Below are positions 60,213 through 64,000 of a DNA stretch of 64,000 bases, piece after piece. The DNA is from F23-B02 sp963625685. GTDB lineage: Bacteria; Bacillota; Clostridia; Oscillospirales; Oscillospiraceae. Below the pieces are notes generated by a model that worked only from the letters and a program-made list of their open reading frames with translations, was not told the origin of the DNA and searched no databases. Location of the stretch: NCBI GenBank assembly GCA_963625685.1, contig CAVFTR010000005.1:1-64000 (forward strand), given 5' to 3'. Position numbers and translations under genes: made by a program. Every line of letters starts with the position of its first letter. The first letter of the stretch is position 1.

Positions 60213-61747
60213 TACTTCATTGCGGCGACGGCCTCGAAGTCCTCGACGATCTCCCTTTCGGGAGCCTTTGTCAGCAGGGACACGACGACGATGAAAATGC
60301 AGGAGGTGACGAAGGCGGGCAGCAGCTCGTATATCGCCAGAACGCCGCCGATGGGCGCGATCGCGTACTTCCAGATGAAGACCATCGCGGCACCGGAGAA
60401 CATACCGGCGATAGCGCCCCACTTGTTGCAGCGCTTCCAGAACAGCGAGAACAGGACGATGGGTCCGAAGGTCGCGCCGAAGCCTGCCCATGCGAACGAT
60501 ACGACGCGGAAGATGGAGCTCGCAGGGTCGAGCGCGAAGAGAATTCCGCAGATCGCGACGCAGATGACTGTCACGCGGGCGACGATCATGCTCTTCCTGT
60601 CGCTCAGCTCGACGCCGAGCACGCCGTGGATGATGTTCTGCGCGATAGCGCTCGCGGCAGCCAAAAGCTGAACGTCGGCGGTGGACATGGTCGCCGCGAG
60701 GATGCCTGCGAGCACGAGACCTGCGAGGATCGCAAAGAATGCGCCGTACTCGGACAGGAGCGCCGCGATGGAGACGATAAGCGCCTCGGCGGAGGAGGCG
60801 TCGCCGAACATGGTGATGAGCTCGGCCTTGGCCATGGAGTAGCCGACGACGCCGATGATGACCGCGATCGACAGGGAAATGACGACCCAGACGGTGGCTA
60901 CACGGCGGCTGAGGGTGAGCTTCTTCTCGTCCTCGATGGCCATGAAGTGCAGGATGACGTGGGGCATGCCGAAGTAGCCGAGGGCCCAGGCGAGAGTCGA
61001 TACTATCTTGAAGGCGCCGAACTCGCCTGCCTCGGCCGCCATGATATTGGTCGATGCGGTCAGGCTGAGATATCCGGGGATGGCTTTGGCGTTTGCAACG
61101 ACCTGATCCCAGCCGCCGGCTGAGTGTATGCCGAAAACGAGCACGACCGCCAGAGCAAAGACCATTATGAGGCTCTGCACAAGGCTCGTGACCGAGGCCG
61201 CCTTGAAGCCGCCGCCGGCGGTGTAGGCAACGATGACGACGGCGCTTATTATCATCGTGGGGACGTAGTCATAGCCGAACAGCGTGCCGAAGAGCTTGCC
61301 GCAGGCAGAAAAGCCGGAGGCGGTGTAGGGGACGTAGAAAACGATTATCGTGATCGCGCCAAGAAGCTCGATGAGCCTGGTGTCGTCGCGGAAGCGGCGG
61401 GATATGTATTCGGGAAGCGTCAGTGCGTTCAGACGCACCGAGTAGCGGCGCAGACGCTTTGCGACGATGAGCCAGTTGAGATATGTGCCTATCGCAAGGC
61501 CGATGGCCGTCCAGCCGGCCTCCGCGATGCCGCAGAAGAACGCAAGTCCGGGTACGCCCATGAGCAGGTACGCGCTCATGTCCGAGGCCTCGGTGGAAAG
61601 CGCCGTGACGATAGGGCCGAGCTTGCGGCCGCCGAGGTAGAACTCGCTGGCGTCGGACTGGCCCTTGGAATAGTAAACGCCTATCGCCACCATGCCTACG
61701 AGGTAGACGACGATGGCGATAAGAACACAGATGATATTGGCTGACAT
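60212..61747 (-). CDS. putP: sodium/solute symporter (PutP-type proline permease)
   Basis: The 511-residue sodium-solute symporter has about 13 hydrophobic helices and the PutP features GVYYSKGQSDASEFYLGGRKLG, TEASDMSAYLLMGVPGLAF, SRRFRDDTRLIELLGA and SFAWAGFGATFGPIVLFSLF. Start chosen at 61747 (GGAGAGAGAAAC upstream). The divergent LysR gene is a probable regulator. Proline is the usual substrate; other solutes are possible. Confidence 0.9.
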   Translation of the reverse strand: MSANIICVLIAIVVYLVGMVAIGVYYSKGQSDASEFYLGGRKLGPIVTALSTEASDMSAYLLMGVPGLAFFCGIAEAGWTAIGLAIGTYLNWLIVAKRLRRYSVRLNALTLPEYISRRFRDDTRLIELLGAITIIVFYVPYTASGFSACGKLFGTLFGYDYVPTMIISAVVIVAYTAGGGFKAASVTSLVQSLIMVFALAVVLVFGIHSAGGWDQVVANAKAIPGYLSLTASTNIMAAEAGEFGAFKIVSTLAWALGYFGMPHVILHFMAIEDEKKLTLSRRVATVWVVISLSIAVIIGVVGYSMAKAELITMFGDASSAEALIVSIAALLSEYGAFFAILAGLVLAGILAATMSTADVQLLAAASAIAQNIIHGVLGVELSDRKSMIVARVTVICVAICGILFALDPASSIFRVVSFAWAGFGATFGPIVLFSLFWKRCNKWGAIAGMFSGAAMVFIWKYAIAPIGGVLAIYELLPAFVTSCIFIVVVSLLTKAPEREIVEDFEAVAAMK

Positions 61748-61782
61748 GTTTCTCTCTCCAATCATTTTTTAGCAATGATAGA

Positions 61783-61811
61783 ATTATAGTCAGGCAATAA
61801 ATTCATTGCAA
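61783..61811 (-). promoter_or_regulatory. putP promoter
   Basis: On the minus strand: TTGCAA (61806-61811), 17 bases, TATAAT (61783-61788). Confidence 0.85.
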
Positions 61812-61833
61812 GCACGGAAAATGCAAAAATTGC

Positions 61834-61861
61834 TTGATTTGGCCAAAAAATCGGCTATACT
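61834..61861 (+). promoter_or_regulatory. promoter of the LysR gene next to putP
   Basis: TTGATT (61834-61839), 16 bases, TATACT (61856-61861). The two divergent promoters are 22 bases apart, so one bound regulator could control both. Confidence 0.75.
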
Positions 61862-61928
61862 ATTATCGTGCCTAATATTATTCATGCTAACATGAAGAAA
61901 ACTCATGTATAAGCCGAGGGAGAAGTAT

Positions 61929-62813
61929 ATGAGCATTTCAAAATACGAAACGCTGGCCAGAGTGGTGGAGCTCGGCAGCCTCACAAGGGCGGCCGAGGCG
62001 CTCGGCTGTACGCAGTCGGCGGTGAGCCATACTATTAATAATTTAGAGGCAGAGCTCGGCTTTGCCGTGATAACGCGCTCGCGGGCCGGCGTGAAGCTCA
62101 CGGGCGACGGCGAAAGGATAATGCCCTCGGTGCGCGGCATGCTCAACTATGAGGAGCAGCTGCGGCAGACGGCCTCGGCCATACGCGGGCTCGACTCCGG
62201 CACGGTGCGCATCGGAGCCTTCACCTCCGTCGCCGTCCACTGGCTGCCCGGCGTCATAAAGGAGTTCCAGCGCGACTACCCGAAGGTCGACCTCAAGCTC
62301 TTAAACGGCGACTACTACGACGTTGAGCGCTGGATAGAGGAGGGGAGCATAGACCTCGGCTTCGTGAGCGTGCCGATGAAGCTGCGGTGCGAGTGCATAC
62401 CGCTCATGGAGGACAGGCTGCTTGCGATACTCCCGCACGGGCATAAATTCGAGTCCTACCCCAAGTTCCCGCTCGTCGAGTGCGAGACGGAGGCCTTCAT
62501 AACGCTGCTGGAGGAATCCAACCACGACGCAAACCGCGCCCTCGCCGCGGCGGGGATAAAGCCGAACATACGCTTTTCGACAAAGGACGACTACGCCATT
62601 ATCGCAATGGTCGAAAAGGGACTGGGCATATCCATCATGCCCGAGCTGCTGCTCAAGGGACGGCAGGACGATATCGTCATAAAGGAGCTCGTCCCGCCCT
62701 CGAAGCGCGTTATAGGCCTTGCCATCACCGAGACCAGCCGCAGCAGTCCCGCGACGCGCAAATTTGCAGACTATACAGTCGACTGGGTGCGCTCGTCGGC
62801 TATTGCTAAATAA
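61929..62813 (+). CDS. LysR-family transcription regulator
   Basis: The 294-residue protein has the helix-turn-helix SLTRAAEALGCTQSAVSHTI and a LysR effector domain with TVRIGAFTSVAVHWLPGVIK. It is a close layout match to the regulator at 47612-48502. I start at 61929, after GAGGGAGAAG. It is divergent from putP and likely controls it in response to the transported solute. Confidence 0.92.
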   Translation: MSISKYETLARVVELGSLTRAAEALGCTQSAVSHTINNLEAELGFAVITRSRAGVKLTGDGERIMPSVRGMLNYEEQLRQTASAIRGLDSGTVRIGAFTSVAVHWLPGVIKEFQRDYPKVDLKLLNGDYYDVERWIEEGSIDLGFVSVPMKLRCECIPLMEDRLLAILPHGHKFESYPKFPLVECETEAFITLLEESNHDANRALAAAGIKPNIRFSTKDDYAIIAMVEKGLGISIMPELLLKGRQDDIVIKELVPPSKRVIGLAITETSRSSPATRKFADYTVDWVRSSAIAK

Positions 62814-62881
62814 TTAATGTAGTGTTAATATAAAGAATACGGTTTTTTCTGAGAACAAATGCTTTTGGAGAGGATGCTGAA

Positions 62882-64000
62882 ATGAAGATCGTCATAGTCG
62901 GCGCGGGCAAGATAGGCTATTCTCTTGCCGCGGAGCTGGCAAACGAAAATCACGATATAACGGTCGTCGATATCAACAAGGATAAGGTGAAGCTCATATC
63001 CGACACGCTCGACGTCATGACCCTGTGCGGAAACGGCGCGGCGCTGTCGGTCCAGCGCGAGGCCAACGTCGACGAGAGCGACCTGCTGATCGCCGTAACG
63101 GCGCAGGACGAGCTGAACCTGCTGGCCTGCATCGTCGCGCGCAAGCTCGGCTGCCGCAATACCATCGCCCGCGTGCGAAATCTTGAGTACAACGAGCAGC
63201 TTTACCTGCTCAAGTCCGAGCTCGGCCTGTCCATGACCATAAACCCGGAGCTTCTGGCGGCAAAGGAGATATACAGGCTGCTCCAGATCCCGGCGTTTAT
63301 AAAGCGCGACACCTTCGCCGAGGGCAAGGCGGAGATAGTGGAGCTGTTCATATCCGAGGGCAGCCCCCTCGACGGGCTGTGCCTTGCCGACCTGCGCAGG
63401 AAGGTCAAGGTACACGTGCTCATATGCGCGGTGCTGCGCGAGGAAAAGGTATTCATCCCCGACGGCAGCTTCACGCTGCACAAGGGCGACAAGATATACG
63501 TCACAGCGCCCGCGTCCTCGCTCGTCGAGCTCACGCACGAGCTGAAGCTGCGCAGCAAGAAGAGCAAGAATGTGCTCATCGTCGGCGGCGGCAGGATCGC
63601 CGAATACCTCGCGCCGCTGCTCATAAGATCCGGCACGAGCATCAAGCTCATCGAGATGAACCGCGCAAGGTGCGAGTACCTCGCGCAGAAGTACCCGGAG
63701 ATGAGCGTCATCTGCTCCGACGGCTCGAGCCAGGCGGTGCTCAAGACGCACAACATCCGCCAGATGGACGCGGTGCTGCCGCTGACGAACATGGACGAGG
63801 AGAACATCATCATCGGCATGTTCGCGCGCAGGGTGGGCGTTCCGCAGCTGCTGACGAAGATAAACCGCCTCGAGTACGGCGAGATACTCGGCGACCGCGG
63901 CGCGGACAGCCTGATAAGCCCCAAGAGCCTGTCGACCTACGCCATCATCCGCTACGTGCGCGCGATGGAGAACACCGGCGGCAGCGAGGTGCTCACCATC
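62882..64000 (+). CDS. trkA: Trk potassium-uptake regulator TrkA, runs off the window
   Basis: At least 373 residues are encoded and the window ends inside the gene. It has two RCK units, each starting with a Rossmann nucleotide-binding motif: MKIVIVGAGKIGYSLAAELA at residue 1 and NVLIVGGGRIAEYLAPLL near residue 230. TrkC domains (for example AEIVELFISEGSPLDGLCLA) follow the first. TrkA binds NAD(H) or ATP and gates the Trk/Ktr potassium channel in the membrane. Start after GGAGAGGATGCTGA. The channel gene trkH is expected just beyond the end of the window. Confidence 0.93.
   Translation, partial: MKIVIVGAGKIGYSLAAELANENHDITVVDINKDKVKLISDTLDVMTLCGNGAALSVQREANVDESDLLIAVTAQDELNLLACIVARKLGCRNTIARVRNLEYNEQLYLLKSELGLSMTINPELLAAKEIYRLLQIPAFIKRDTFAEGKAEIVELFISEGSPLDGLCLADLRRKVKVHVLICAVLREEKVFIPDGSFTLHKGDKIYVTAPASSLVELTHELKLRSKKSKNVLIVGGGRIAEYLAPLLIRSGTSIKLIEMNRARCEYLAQKYPEMSVICSDGSSQAVLKTHNIRQMDAVLPLTNMDEENIIIGMFARRVGVPQLLTKINRLEYGEILGDRGADSLISPKSLSTYAIIRYVRAMENTGGSEVLTI

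Overview
The window is 64 kb of GC-rich chromosomal DNA from a spore-forming anaerobic Firmicute, most likely an Oscillospiraceae/Ruminococcaceae-type gut Clostridium. The evidence is the gene content: spoVT, a ylmC/ymxH sporulation gene, noc, a CIRCE-controlled groESL, a T-box and a lysine riboswitch, glgC/glgD/glgP, type III glutamine synthetase, TRAP transport and several LysR regulators. That placement is inference. I found no rRNA, tRNA or CRISPR array.

Layout. 1-1.4 kb is a decayed conjugative-element edge (a truncated, frameshifted VirB4-like ATPase, an XRE-AbrB regulator and a zinc-ribbon protein). 1.5-4.7 kb holds small unknown genes, an endonuclease/exonuclease/phosphatase-family protein and a divergent LysR/membrane-protein pair. 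4.8-15.3 kb is housekeeping: prs-pth, glgC-glgD-glgP-pfkB, noc, ymxH, rpsB-tsf. 15.3-29.5 kb is a catabolic island: RpiR and GntR regulators, a fused glycerate-kinase/enolase-like protein, a DctPQM TRAP transporter, two M20 amidohydrolases, a LarA-like nickel-pincer isomerase, a divergent ornithine-cyclodeaminase-family protein and an AraC regulator. 29.8-34.8 kb encodes a two-component system, a DUF4956 membrane protein, a VTC-domain protein and a beta-helix lipoprotein. 34.9-45.5 kb holds spoVT, a KaiC-like/PPDK-like fusion, an HtrA protease with its two-component system, cstA and an RNA methyltransferase. 45.5-47.6 kb is groESL.

48.5-51.8 kb is a lysine-riboswitch-controlled amino-acid ABC transporter whose binding protein appears circularly permuted. 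The operon is bracketed by imperfect direct repeats of about 74 bp, and an orphan RNA unit lies beside it. 53.0-59.5 kb is an asparagine T-box followed by asnB, glutamine synthetase III, pyrG and nadE, all amide- or ammonia-transferring enzymes. bioY, putP with a LysR regulator, and the start of trkA finish the window.

The items I consider least described are: (1) the 895-residue glycerate-kinase/enolase-like fusion, whose enolase half keeps the metal ligands and both lysines but has lost the His/Glu/His residues of true enolase, and the TRAP/M20/LarA pathway around it; (2) the permuted lysine-binding protein with a riboswitch whose 15-bp helix buries the Shine-Dalgarno sequence; (3) the KaiC-like/PPDK fusion without a P-loop. 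All functional statements come from reading motifs by eye, and no database search was run.
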